Positions 35,620 to 46,697 of a stretch of DNA of 64,000 nucleotides are shown piece by piece. The notes under the pieces were generated by a model that did no database searches, was not told the origin of the DNA, and saw only the letters and a list, made by a program, of their open reading frames with translations. The DNA comes from Asterias rubens (lineage: Eukaryota; Echinodermata; Asteroidea; Forcipulatida; Asteriidae): positions 4,128,377 through 4,192,376 of the forward strand of contig NC_047066.1 in assembly GCF_902459465.1 (NCBI RefSeq). The letters are read 5' to 3'. A program made the translations under genes and the position numbers. The stretch's first letter is position 1. Each line of letters opens with the position of its first letter.

Positions 35620-35966
35620 CTATACTTCTAGAAACTATAAGACTCCACTGTGAGCAGGGGAGCCTTACAGTTTCAAGAAGTACCTTGCTTAGTCATGGAG
35701 TTCACCACCACAACATGGGTCAGAATGCAGAGGATCAAAATGACAGAGAATGGCAGTATTATGGGGTCTATTTCAACTCAGGACTATACGGTCATGACAA
35801 GACCCAGTAACTTGGGCGCTGTACTCCTTTTTCGAAATTTTGACATTCGCTCTGTCTACAGAGGATGTCAAAATTTCGGAAAAAAGGAGTAGCACCCCAG
35901 GTACTGGGTCTAGGTCATGACTACTTCTAGAAACTATAGGGGAGCCTTATAGTTTCTAGAAGTAGA
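35620..35966. repeat. Hairpin units ctagaaactataaggctccc around element H
   Basis: The units cttctagaaactataagact and ggagccttacagtttcaag (35625-35680) and a tighter pair (35920-35966) bracket foldback H. A relative is at 53455-53480. Confidence 0.6.
35801..35912. mobile_element. Foldback element H, copy 1
   Basis: GACCCAGTAACTTGGGCGCTG...TACTGGGTC with inner arms ctcctttttcgaaattttga. Nearly a perfect hairpin. Confidence 0.85.
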
Positions 35967-36032
35967 TCATGACAGTATCTCCTAGATGAATTCCGAACTA
36001 TACCGTAACCAATGCTTTGAAACTAATATCAC

Positions 36033-36417
36033 TTAAAGGCAGTGGACACTATTGGTAATTACTCAAAATAAGTATCAGCATAAAACTTCACTTGGTAACA
36101 AGTAATGGGGAGAGGTTGATGGTATCAAACATTGTGAGAAACGGCTCCCTCTGAAGTGACGTAGTTTTTGAAAAAGAAGTAATTTCCACGAATTTGATTT
36201 CGAGACCTCAAGTTTAGAACTTGAGGTCTCGAAATCAACCATCTAAACGCACACAACTTCGTGTGACATGGGTGTTTTCTCTTTCATTGTTATCTCGCAA
36301 TTTCGACGTCGAACTGAGCTCAAATTTTTCCAGGTTTGTTATTTCATGCATATGTTGAGATACACCAAGTGAGAAGACTGGTCTTTGACAATTGCCAATA
36401 GTGTCCACTGTCTTTAA
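36033..36417 (-). mobile_element. TTAA element family A
   Basis: Full-length, TTAA at both ends. Confidence 0.85.
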
Positions 36418-36734
36418 AACATCTGAAGACCACTTACCGCAACCATGCAGGGTGTTCGACGGCAGGAGGCGTGTGGTGTTGTTTACCAATGTCACCGTGT
36501 CCTTTTGTTGCTTCACTGAAACCCACCTTCCGGGTTTCAGTTATAAAGAAGATGCACCTGTTTATCCACCTGTGGCTCCATACATGCGCCCTCTATATAA
36601 ACACGTACACCCGCGCCTCCCGCTTCACTGACGTTTTTATTACCTCTAGCCTATAAAGAGAATTGTGACTGGTCGAAAGTTTGCAACCAAGTGTCACAGG
36701 TGTAAAATGTACTGCGTGGTTTTGTTTTCTCTGC

Positions 36735-37122
36735 TTAAAGGCAGTGGACACTGTTGGTAATTACTCAAAATAATTATCAGCATAAAACCTTACTTGGTAA
36801 CAAGTAATAATAGGGAGAGGTTGATAGTATAAAACATTGTGAGAAACGGCTCCCTCTGTCGAAGTGACGTAGTTTTCGAGAAAGAAGTAATTTTCCACGA
36901 ATTTGATTTCGAGACTTCAAGTTTAGAATTTGAGGTCTCGAAATCAAGCATCTGAAAGCACACAACTTTGTGTGACAAGGGTGTTTTTTATTCATATCTC
37001 GCAACTTCGACGACCAATTGAGCTCAAATTTTCACAGGGTTGTTATTTTATGCATTATGTGCAGATACACCAAGTGAGAAGACTGGTCTTTGACAATTAC
37101 CAATAGTGTCCACTGCCTTTAA
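36735..37122 (-). mobile_element. TTAA element family A
   Basis: Full-length; same orientation as the copy at 36033 and about 320 bases from it. Confidence 0.85.
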
Positions 37123-37585
37123 TAAGTTAAATCCTATTTGATTTCAACAAAGAGGTATACCTCTATGGCTTTTACTATAGTATATTTACTTCTTTTCTTT
37201 TTCATTCATGCCAATACATTTCAAATTACAGTTTATTTGATATGTGGGAAAGTTCTTTTTTTGTACCCATCTTCATTGTTTATTTGAACTTGAGAAACCA
37301 CAAGTAGACTCATTTGCATATTCCTTTGCAGTTATAGTTGTGCCATGTTTATTCATTAAGCTTAGTCCCAGACGGAATGAAGGCATTCTATGGGTCTTTA
37401 AGTTGTTTGCTAGACACCGTTTTGCAAGGAGTAAAGTTTTAAAGACAAAGTTTTATACAGAGCTAGCTGCTGCACGCAGTTTCCATTGAGGAAAATGGAA
37501 ATAAAACACATTATATTCACATAAGTTCCCAACGACCATCTTGTCATTGGCACTTGCACTCTTTGACGTGATTGAAATAAATAAA

Positions 37586-37772
37586 TTAAAAAAAAAAAAA
37601 ATTAAAAAAAAAAAAAATAAAAAATAAAAAAAAAAAAAATAAAAAAAAAAATAAAATAAAATAAAATAAAATAAAATAAAATAAAATAAAGTGAAATAAA
37701 ATAAAATAAAATAAAATAAAATAAAATAAAATAAAATAAAATAAAATAAAATAAAATAAAATAAAATAAAAT
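37586..37772 (+). repeat. A-rich microsatellite, (AAAAT)n
   Basis: Runs of A with T, then about 22 copies of aaaat/ataaa, broken once by gtgaaat at 37691. Frames on the minus strand full of Phe/Tyr/Leu are artefacts. Confidence 0.95.
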
Positions 37773-38590
37773 AGCTTTATAAAATAGACCAATGATTTTA
37801 TTTACCATTAAAAAGATTTTAACACACTGCAAAATACTATCAAAGGTAGCAGTATTTTCAAAATAAATACTACTTTGAATGTTACCCTGTGTAATGTATT
37901 AATTCATAAATACAAGCACAAATTAAAGACAGAAAACAGTTCCCCTGAACAATTCTTTTTGTACAAGTTTGAGGTTAATTCTCTATAAAATGTACTCTTT
38001 CATTAATAAACTTTAAGTAAAAAGACCACAGCTGCCCTCTCCAATTTATTTTTACAAATACATGATAAGTTTCCATTAAAATCCAGAATCACCTCTCTTC
38101 ATTATACACTTTAAGAATTTGGTGGGTCTTAAAAAGTATATGGTAAATTTATGGTAAGGTGAAATTGCACCTTATGGTTTTTAAATGCAAAATATAAAAA
38201 AAAAAAATAAGACCAAAGAAGTATAAACCTGAAAGAATTTTGATACCTTTTGTATACCAAGTTTTTTGGCCATGAGATGAATCCCTTACTCACTCTGAAT
38301 GAAGATATAATTTACCTGTAGAATTTTCAGCTTCATTAGTCATCAAGTTTTTAAGAGGAAAAAAAAATAGTGAAAATCACAGAGCAATTTTTCCAGGAGA
38401 GTCGCGTAAATTGATAAAATAATTTTCGTCTCCCTGAGACAACAATTATTTTGGTGAAATTGTTTTACTCATTTCTTAAAAACTACAAGCAGCAAGTAAC
38501 ATTTTTAGGGGAAGCTTTCTATCATCAATATCGTGATAAAAAGTATTGAAAGTATTGAAAGACTGGTCAATATTGGAACTTATTTTAAAA
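37773..38590. other. Downstream of SDS; AT-rich
   Basis: Probably contains the SDS 3' UTR on the minus strand. No other feature seen. Confidence 0.5.
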
Positions 38591-41500
38591 TCATAATCCA
38601 ACACTGGCTTGGTACTCTATAAGCTTCTGAAGTGTGATTCCGCTCCCGCCGCATACAATCACCAGAACAGACTTCAACTCAGACGGCAGCTTGCCTTCTT
38701 TTTGCAGATCTCTAAGGACGTTGCTATAGACACCTGCCAAAGCTGCTCCACACGCTACTTCAACGAGGATGCGATGATCGTCTGAGAATTCAAAACAAAT
38801 CATCTTGATTTATCAAATTTCTTGTCAGATTGCTGTGTCTACCATGTAAACCCTTATAAGGTGCTACATAATTGGGTCTCAGAATTCATCACTGCAATAA
38901 CCTATCTTTCTGAAAATTTGTATCTCAGCGCCTTGAGTACCTTGTTTGGTTGGTTTGGTTATATAAGACTTCGATCTACCTAAATGAATTTCATATGTAA
39001 AGTTTAAATGAATTTATTTCTTACTTTTACTACTTACAGAAGCAAGATTTTAAACTTTGCATGGTGGGAATGTAATCTAGTGAGTTTTGTGGAGACACAA
39101 TGTAAATAAACTCTATGTGCTGTGGTGGTTCTGAGAGATTTGTGAAGACACCATGTTAATAAACTCTCTCTACGAGCAGTGGTGGCTCCTCTGATCAGAA
39201 CCACGTACCACCCACTGTGGCTACAACACTGGAGAGGGGCAAGAGGCAGGGGGTCAAGCCGAGTTCAGATCCCCCTCCCCCTGTTGCACCACTGCCCAGA
39301 CTTGTGTACCCCTTGTCCCTTTCAACTGTTGATCCAAGAGGTGGCAAAGATCGTTTATATTCACCTAATAACCGCAGGCATCCATTCACTGCGTCCCGAT
39401 CGTCAACCACTACAGAGTGAATAGGGTGCTCTTTGGAGTATTCCAAGCTGCGTTTACAAACAGTCAGGGCACCAAGACATTTTGCCCGGCTAAAAAAGAG
39501 GGGCAAGTTATGAGAGATGGGAGGAAGATGTTAATTGTAAAGATTGTAAATTTCATGTATTTTTATATACCTGACGAATAAACCATTCAGTTCAATTCAA
39601 TTCAATTAACGATGAGGAGAAAAAATGAAAGGAGTGTTTAATGGGATGTGGCAACATTGAATTTCAACCTACCATGTTTTCAAGCATGGATGAGTTTAAC
39701 CAAATGTGAAAACTCCTGAAATTAGCTTGTAGGTCTGGCAGGCCGACTGTATGCTTTGTTTTTGAAAGGGCAAGGGCACCAAGGCATTTAGCACCCTAAG
39801 AGGAAAATGTACATTTCTAAAGGAGCATTTCAAGGGCACCAAGGCCAATGACCAGGGGGCATGGGGTCAAAGGCTTTTGTTGCCTCAAAATTGTTATCGC
39901 ATTTGCATTCACAGGAAATATGAACCAGGTTTACTTTAACCAAATATTATGTTGAAGCATAATTTCAAACCCACCTTGTTATATCTGGTAGTGTGACCAA
40001 CTCCCCAGCCAAAACGGCCGCATTGTAACTATCGGCTCCTTTGGTTTCCATAGCAACAATAGGAACATCGCTCCATCCGACCTTCTTCATTCCTTGCACC
40101 ACTCCACAGAGTAGACCCCCGCCCCCTACGCAGACGACGACTGCGGCTGGCTTGATGGGCATCTGGTTGGCACTCTCGGTTATGACTGTACTGTGCCCCT
40201 CCCTGTGGACGTGGACAAAAACATAACATAATTACCAGAAGTCGTAAGAGCTTTGAATAGACCTTTTCGCAAATACCGGGGCGCGTGCGTAAAGCTAGGA
40301 ATTAGGTGCATTGTGGTCTTGCTGGTATCCAAATTTGATCCATATATATCCCACAATGCACCTCATCCAACAGTCTGCGCGTGCGCATTGGTATTTGCGA
40401 TAAGGTCTATGGACCTTATGCACATGACGTCATTTCAGTAGGGCGCCCTCACCTAGAGGTCAAAAGGAAGGTGTTCATCTGCCAATCCTGTGCGCATACA
40501 AATCTGTGCGTCTCGATTGTTTCGTCATCCCTAAGATGGCGGCTGGATGACGTCAATGCATAATGTCTCTAGCAGACAAATACTTCATTTCATTTACTAA
40601 TTCTGGTTGTGAAGCCAAGATTATTCACTATACTAGCCAATCACCCAATGGAGAGAAGACAAGGAAAGAGATTTTAATTTTTGATGTGGGAGAAAAACCC
40701 CAGAGACTTATTAAGAGAAAAGAAATACTGCCTAGCAAAAAAATTCTACCAGCCACAGATGTGAAATTGTATTTTGGTTTGTAACCTTATTCTGAAAAGC
40801 ATAATATTTTGTGCCTAGCTACTTTTTGTGCTTAAAGCCATTGGACACTTTCGGAACAGAAAAAAAAAAAAAAAGTTCACAGATTTACAAATAACTTACA
40901 GGGTTTATAGAAGGTAATGGTGAAAGACTTTAGAATATTATTCCATGAAATGCTTTACTTTTTGAGAAAACATTAAAACAATATCAATTCTCGATATCGA
41001 GAATTACGGATTTATTTTAAACACATGTCATGACACGGCGAAACGTGCGGAAACAAGGGCGGGTTTTCACGTTATTTTCTCCCGACTCCAATGACCGGGG
41101 GGTTTTCCCGTTATTTTCTCCCGACTCAGCTGACCGATTGAGCCTAAATTTTCACAGGTTTGTTATTTATATAGAAGTTGTGATACACGAAGTGTGGGCC
41201 TTGGACAATACTGTTTACCGAAAGTGTCCAATGGCTTTAAGCAGCAAAATGAAATTGGGCCCTGAAATATTTCACCCTTTACTTATTTTTTGCTCAGGAA
41301 CCTTTGATAAATTCAGATCTTACCATAAATCCGGATGATCAAAAGGATGTATTACGATGGAGCCTTCAATGTCTTCAGCTAGCTTCAACGCGTACTCATT
41401 AGCATTATCCCATACCTGAGTAATATACAGACAAAGTGCAGTCACGAATCAAGAACCTGGTTTGCACTTAGGCTTGGTTTCAAGACGCTCCTGGGGCGGA

Positions 41501-44342
41501 TTTCACAAAGAGCTATGATTGATCTTAACTGCCCATCAATCGTAGTTGCTAAGTAAAGTGTGATTTCACAATTTCATTGCTTTGTAAAATCGGCCCCTGT
41601 TGTGTTATTTGCGAACGAAAATCAATTCTGACAGAGGGTGCTATTATGACATGAACCGCTATCATATTTTTTTATGACAAATTCCTCAAACATTTTTGAG
41701 AGTAACTAAGACTAGTTTGCAGGAAACATTCAGGGTTTCATTCCATGGCTTTTTTGATGGACCGGCAACCAATAAAGTTCATGTAAAGGCGATATGTACT
41801 GGTCTTATTTTGTATGTTTGGTTTGTGCTATGTGTAATCTACATGCTGGGTAGATTTTGTTCTTTTGAGAACTTGTCTTGCTAATACTCTACTGCCTTGG
41901 AGTAAATTTTGGGATATTCATGAGATTTCTCAGTTCTAACAAGAACTGTCCTTTTGAGAACCCAGAAGTTTCGCGAATTTTGAAAAAATATTCTCCTCTG
42001 CAGAAGAATATATAGCAAGACAAGTTCTCAAACGAACATAATCTACCAAGCAAGTAGATATACACATGTTGTTACTCCGCCCACGACGCACGTGTGAGCA
42101 AGAACACGTTGGGCTCTCCAATGCCTTTTTGCACAACTCTGCCGCGCGCGCCAAGATAAGCGCACACATGTCGGACCTTCTTTGCGTTGTGATTGGTCAT
42201 TAGCAATGGGGCGGAGCTTAGTGGATCAGTCTATTTCATAAAGCCAATTAGCAGAAAATACTGCTTGACAAATTTGTTTGCTAAGCAAATACTGATTCAG
42301 GCACCAGCCACAACAATTCAAACTTAAGCAATTTGGGCTGGTAACCTGTTTCTGCTTAGCAATACTATTCTGTGCTTAGCAAGTTTTTTTGTGCTTACTG
42401 GCCTGATGAAACTGGGTCCAGGAAGTATCTTCAATACAAACTACTGCACATTAACCTTTCCATGAACTATGACCTCTGCTCCTTCATCCCGCAGACCAGC
42501 AGCCACAAAGTCTGGTGTACTCTCTGGAATGACGATGGTCGCTGGGTAACCAAGCTGCCTGGCTGCATACGCCGCTGCAAATCCAGCATTCCCACCTGAA
42601 AAGTGAACCAAATTTACATCTTATCATCAAATTGGCACATTTGCTTGGCAAATAAACATAATAAAAATTTCAAATCATTCACCCAAACTCCCTTTCAAAG
42701 CGTATGGCACCTTTTGCTTGACTTTGACAGATTAAGTATTGCAAATGCCCCCAAGTTGGCGTGTCATGGTCAAGCCATCTAGTGCACTTAACTCACACTC
42801 TGGTGGCCAAGTCACTGGAGTGTGGGTTCAACCCAGCTGTGACACACCTTTCCTTGAGCAAGACACTTGACTATAATTGCTTCTCATTGTCCTGTTGAAT
42901 GTTAATGACTTGTAACCTCTGCGCTCATTTAATAGCTGGTGCTGCAATACTCCAAGGAATTGAGATAGTTTTTAGGAATGTTTAGGGCTCAATAAATAGT
43001 TGTAATAACTAATATAACTGTTAGGCGCTTTGAAGAGCCTACTTGGCTTGCAAAAATGCATAATAAATACACATATCGGTTATTAACTCCATGTACCCCT
43101 ATCAACAAACTTAAGGCAAAACAACTTCAACTGATGAACTAAATTTGGGAAAATTTGCGACTGCTTTGAGAAAAGCAGTCAAGGTCACTAACTGCATCTC
43201 TTACCTGATGAACAAATGATGTGTTTTCCACCCATCTGCACTGCCTGTGGATACAAATTAGAAAATTGAAAAAAGTTGACTCACTTAGGACTTGCGTTAC
43301 CGGGTAATATTGTGCCAAGCTCATGTAAAATAAAAACTACTCAGGATACTTATAAAGGCATTGGATTCATTTGGTAATATTGTCAGAGACCAAATTCTCA
43401 CTTGGTATCCCATTCTCAACATATGCATAAAATAACAAACCTATGAAAACTTTGGCTCATTTGGTCAATGAAGTTGCAAGAAAGTAATGAAAGACAAAAC
43501 ACCCTTGTTGCACAGATTTGTGCGCTTTCAGAGGCCTGAAAAAGACTTCAGGCCTGATGTCTTTTTCAAATTCAAATATTTTAGTGAGAAATTACCTCCT
43601 TCTCAAAACCTATGTTAATTCAGAGGGAGTTGTTTCCTTCAATGTTTCATCTTATCAACAGCTCTCCATTGCTCAATACCAAGTAAGTTTTTATGCTAAT
43701 ATTTGTTTTGAGTCGTTAACAAAAGTGTCCTGGGGTCGATTTCATAAAGATAGTTCTAACTTAGGACTAGTCCTAGGACTCAATAAGAGCTATTCAAAAC
43801 TTAAGGCTCGTCTTTAAAGGAACACATTGCCTTGGATCGGCCGGGATGGTATTTGAAAAGCGTTTGTAACCGTTCATTATATTGGTAGAAAGATGTTGCA
43901 TGGTCGGGCATTTATGGGAGTTTTTGACTCCCATAAATGGCTGACCGTGTTAGTGAAAAGAAAACTGAAAAGAAAAGCGCAATTTTAAAGCAAATTTGTG
44001 TGGATCATTGTATTCTACTTTTAAAACATCTTTCTAACCATGTGCATTTTATAACAAACGGTTACAAACGCTTTTTATAGACCAACTCGTCTGATCCAAG
44101 GCAACGTGTCCCTTTAAGGCTAGTCCTAAGTACTGGTCCGAACTCGAGATCTCTTTGTGAAATCCACCCCAGCGCTTTTAAACATTCCGTACCTTCTGTA
44201 TTCTGTGTCCAATCCCTCTGATCTTAAATGACGCCGATGGCTGCATGCTGTCGCATTTGATGAAGACTTTACAGCCAGCTACTTTACTCATGGGTACACT
44301 CTCCAACAGAGGGGTGCATATATGAAGAGGTTTAGCCATCAT
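38591..44342 (-). CDS. SDS: SDS, L-serine dehydratase / L-threonine deaminase (7 coding exons)
   Basis: A PLP enzyme converting L-serine to pyruvate and L-threonine to 2-oxobutyrate, normally in the cytosol. Exons: 44342-44193, 43244-43205, 42595-42456, 41415-41324, 40202-39975, 39489-39365, 38781-38591. All are GT-AG and in phase, giving 321 residues against ~328 in mammals. Key sites: PSASFKIRG with Schiff-base lysine K40; CSSGGNAGFAAAYAARQLG (substrate/cofactor loop, AGNAG in mammals); the phosphate-binding glycine loop VGGGGLLCGVVQG (from residue 166); VEVACGAALAGVYS; and VIVCGGSGIT near the C-terminus. Two adjacent ATGs begin the frame; I chose the first. A splice acceptor (cttttatag) just upstream suggests a 5' untranslated exon. 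The introns carry TTAA elements, foldbacks and SINEs. SDS and the close paralogue SDSL cannot be separated with certainty here. Confidence 0.92.
39087..39205 (-). mobile_element. Two truncated Penelope-like 3' end pieces
   Basis: Repeated 'gagacaca/agacacca-tgt-aataaactct' followed by 'gtggtggttctgag' or 'gtggtggctcctctgat', as in the 14020 and 32892 elements. Lies in the last SDS intron. Confidence 0.5.
40256..40410. mobile_element. Small inverted-repeat element G, copy 1
   Basis: 155 bp with ends ATAGACCTTTTCGCAAATAC and gtatttgcgataaggtctat and a central palindrome tttgatccatat. In SDS intron 4, 54 bases from exon 5's acceptor. Confidence 0.85.
40832..41240 (-). mobile_element. TTAA element family D, copy 2, inserted in a foldback
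   Basis: Ends TTAA-AGCCATTGGACACTTTCGG and its inverse. Flanks gtgc/TTAA...TTAA/gcagc match the uninterrupted gtgcttaagcagc at 13620-13632. Confidence 0.9.
42228..42422. mobile_element. Foldback element F
   Basis: Same arms (tttcataaagccaattagca / ctggcctgatgaaactgggt), 34 bases from SDS exon 3's donor. Confidence 0.75.
42763..43070 (+). mobile_element. SINE-2, plus strand
   Basis: gtcatggtcaagccatctag, gagtgtgggttcaacccagc, then tccttgagcaagacacttga. In SDS intron 2. Confidence 0.7.
43355..43730 (+). mobile_element. TTAA element family A, diverged
   Basis: Starts taaaggcattggattcattt and keeps the core gagggagttgtttcc. The right end is degraded. In SDS intron 1. Confidence 0.7.
43731..44172. 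mobile_element. Foldback element L split by a family B element
   Basis: Left arm ggggtcgatttcataaagat, right arm ctttgtgaaatccacccc. The family B element occupies 43814-44117. Confidence 0.75.
43814..44117 (+). mobile_element. TTAA element family B, copy 3
   Basis: TTAA at 43814 and 44114, inserted inside another foldback (43731-44172). In SDS intron 1. Confidence 0.85.
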
Positions 44343-44402
44343 TGCCAGATTCTTTGGCCTTTATAGTTCTATAAAAGAAATGGAGAAATAAATTAAAGGG
44401 TT

Positions 44403-44404
<2 letters not shown>

Positions 44405-44450
<46 letters not shown>

Positions 44451-44452
44451 GT
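44405..44452 (+). repeat. (AAT)n microsatellite
   Basis: About 15 copies of AAT, just upstream of SDS exon 1. Confidence 0.95.
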
Positions 44453-44504
44453 GGCTTCTTTTACAGCGCTCAGTTCCGTCACGTAGTGACGCTCATGGCA
44501 CTTC

Positions 44505-44800
44505 AACATTATTAGCCCTGGTCACTGGGCCTTAAATCATTCCTTAAACCATCTCAGCTACCTAGGGAGTATACAGCCTGTGCCGCTAAATATGTAGCGC
44601 ACTAAGCTAATCAATCACAAGAACCATCTCTGCCCTCACAGGTAACCCATTTACCCCTGGGTAGAGAAAAGCTTATGGTTAAGTGTCTTGCTCAAGGACC
44701 CAGTGTCACGAATGGGATTCGAACCCACACTCTGCTGAACAGAAACACCACAGCTCGAGTTTGTTGCTCTTATCCGCTCAGGCTAGGAGTACAATATCAT
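44505..44800 (-). mobile_element. SINE-2, minus strand, upstream of SDS
   Basis: ccctggtcactgggcctt, acctagggagtatacagcct, tcttgctcaaggacccagtg and gggattcgaacccacact. An (AAT)n tract precedes it at 44408-44450. Confidence 0.75.
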
Positions 44801-44990
44801 CTGCAGAACGAAGATTAATGATGTTATGCCCTTGTACTTTTGCACCAATCTGCTCATCTTGAATTGCAACTTGGATACAAACAACTCACAAATGAAGTGT
44901 CACAAAGCGTTGAGCGCTTCTTGACTTTAGAGTCGAGTTGGTTTAATTTTAGCTACGTGCGCGTCATTGTGGGTTTGTAATGGATTGTTA

Positions 44991-45172
44991 ATACAACCAG
45001 TTAACAATGTACATGCGTCACAATACATTTGTCAAGTGTTTTTTCTTTGGAGTTTCACAGTTTGGTTTGAGCATACAATGTTAGGTTTCTTGTGTGTTCT
45101 TTGTACAATAATCATCTTTATTGTGGATACAACCAGTTAACAATGTACATGCGTCACAATACATTTGTCAAG
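44991..45172 (+). repeat. 136-base tandem duplication flanking the Penelope insertion
   Basis: The sequence from ATACAACCAGTTAACAATG at 44991 recurs at 45127, a period of 136. The second copy is interrupted after ACATTTGTCAAG by the Penelope-like element and resumes at 45928 with tgttttttctttggag. Confidence 0.85.
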
Positions 45173-45927
45173 AAGAAACTCCATGGCTCTCTCCAATCGC
45201 ACAAGGACAAGAAGGACCCCTCCACCCGTGCCGGAGTCTATCGCATTCCATGCGAATGTGGTAAGGTTTATGTTGGGGAAACCGGGCGTAACCTTCCCAC
45301 TAGACTTAAGGAACACCGAGCACACGGAAGGAGGGGGGACTTCGATAAATCCGCCATCGTCAAGCATTCCCACATCACTGACCACCGAGTGAACTGGGAA
45401 GCAGCAGAAATCATCGCTCCTATCCAGGCGTGGCACCCTAGATGCATCAGAGAGGCCATAGAGATCCACAAGCATGACACCGTACCCCAAGACATCGGCT
45501 TCCACATCAGCGACATCTGGCTCCCCCTTCTCCCGACCAATGGATCATCTATACCCTCAGTCACCTAGGCCCCACACCCTCACTATCCCCTGTGCTTGTT
45601 CCTAATGACACGGTTCAGTGAGCACACACCCCCCACACACCACCCAAGGCTCCACAACAGGTTTCACCACGCATCATCGAGTTTACTTCCCGCCTCTATT
45701 TCCCGCCTTCATGCATCACCGCTGATCCACCGCCCAGTACTTAAGCAGCAAGCAGCATCAGAGTCCAGCATTCTCCAGAAGACGATCAGAGCATACTGAT
45801 CGAAACGTCGAGTTAATCCAACGGTTCTTTTCAGAACCACCCCAACTCATTTAGAGATTGTTATTACATGGTGTTACCACAAACTTTTCTATATCTTACT
45901 TCCACCATGCAAAGTTTCAAATCCTAC
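45173..45927 (+). mobile_element. 5'-truncated Penelope-like element with GIY-YIG domain
   Basis: The open frame 45173-45568 encodes about 130 residues with GVYRIPCECGKVYVGETGR, RLKEHRAH and a later AIEIHKHD. This is the GIY-YIG endonuclease typical of the C-terminus of Penelope-like elements. The reverse transcriptase part is absent. A non-coding 3' part (45656-45894) is shared with 4335-4566. The insert is bounded by the 12-base repeat ACATTTGTCAAG at 45161-45172 and 45928-45939. Confidence 0.88.
45772..45815 (+). other. Hammerhead-ribozyme-like motif, second copy
   Basis: Same arrangement as 4445-4484 in the longer Penelope-like copy, with the same core variant CAGAAGA and the same GATCAG/CTGATC stem. 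Confidence 0.4.
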
Positions 45928-46458
45928 ACATTTGTCAAGTGTTTTTTCTTTGGAGTTTCACAGTTTGGTTTGAGCATACAATGTTAGGTTTATTGTGTGT
46001 TCTTTGTACAATAATCATCTTGTCACAACCAAGTTTGTTTCCCTGCTTTGAGATTTTTCCAATGGATGTGCCTTTAAAAAGAAATTTTTAAAAAACAGCC
46101 TTTCCCTATATCAACATGAAATTTCATTACTGTAATTATTATTATTATGAGAAAAGCCGGGGAAGCTAATCAGCCTCAGATATACAATTCCTTCCATTTC
46201 AAATTGACATTCAGTTCCCTAGAATACAAACAACTTGTCCCTTTCTGAAAATGATTTGCTTTCATCCATGTTTCGACATGATTTGCTTGTTCCGTTGTCA
46301 TGTTTCAGCAACCACAGTAAACAACATTCAATGACGTATCCATCTCTTTGGTTTCTGTCTCCAAGCTACGGAATAACAAACGGTTGCACTTATAAAGACT
46401 TGGCCAAAGCCAATTGGCCGTTGAAAAAAATGTATCTAAATTTACCCTTCACTGGGCC

Positions 46459-46466
46459 TATATAAG
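46459..46466 (+). promoter_or_regulatory. Probable TATA box of the GPCR gene
   Basis: TATATAAG lies about 232 bases before the GPCR ATG, in a stretch without recognised repeats. Transcription would begin near 46490 and give a 5' leader of about 200 bases with no intron needed. Confidence 0.5.
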
Positions 46467-46697
46467 CTTCAGAGAAATTTGAGTCTTTCATCATTCTTGG
46501 GTGTTTTTGTGTGTGCGTTTCAAATAGCAACCAAACTAACATTTTTGTCAAACTTCTTAAGGTATCGTTTGTGCAGCAGATCTAACACATTTTTAGTGGC
46601 ATTTCTAAATCCTTGTCGTCAAACTTGATCGCGGGTTATAGTTTGTGGGTGTGTTGTGAGAGAGTTCAAAACTAAACAAAAACTATCTGCGATCAAG

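Noticed and set aside
37586-37832. Phe/Tyr/Leu-rich frames on the minus strand
   Set aside because: Translation of an (AAAAT)n microsatellite.
39179-39506. Overlapping plus- and minus-strand frames near 39.2-39.5 kb
   Set aside because: Only 39489-39365 on the minus strand is SDS exon 6; the rest reads through the intron or is antisense.
46656-46697. Upstream extension of the GPCR frame
   Set aside because: No ATG in it; ATG at 46698 has a good context and gives a normal N-terminus.
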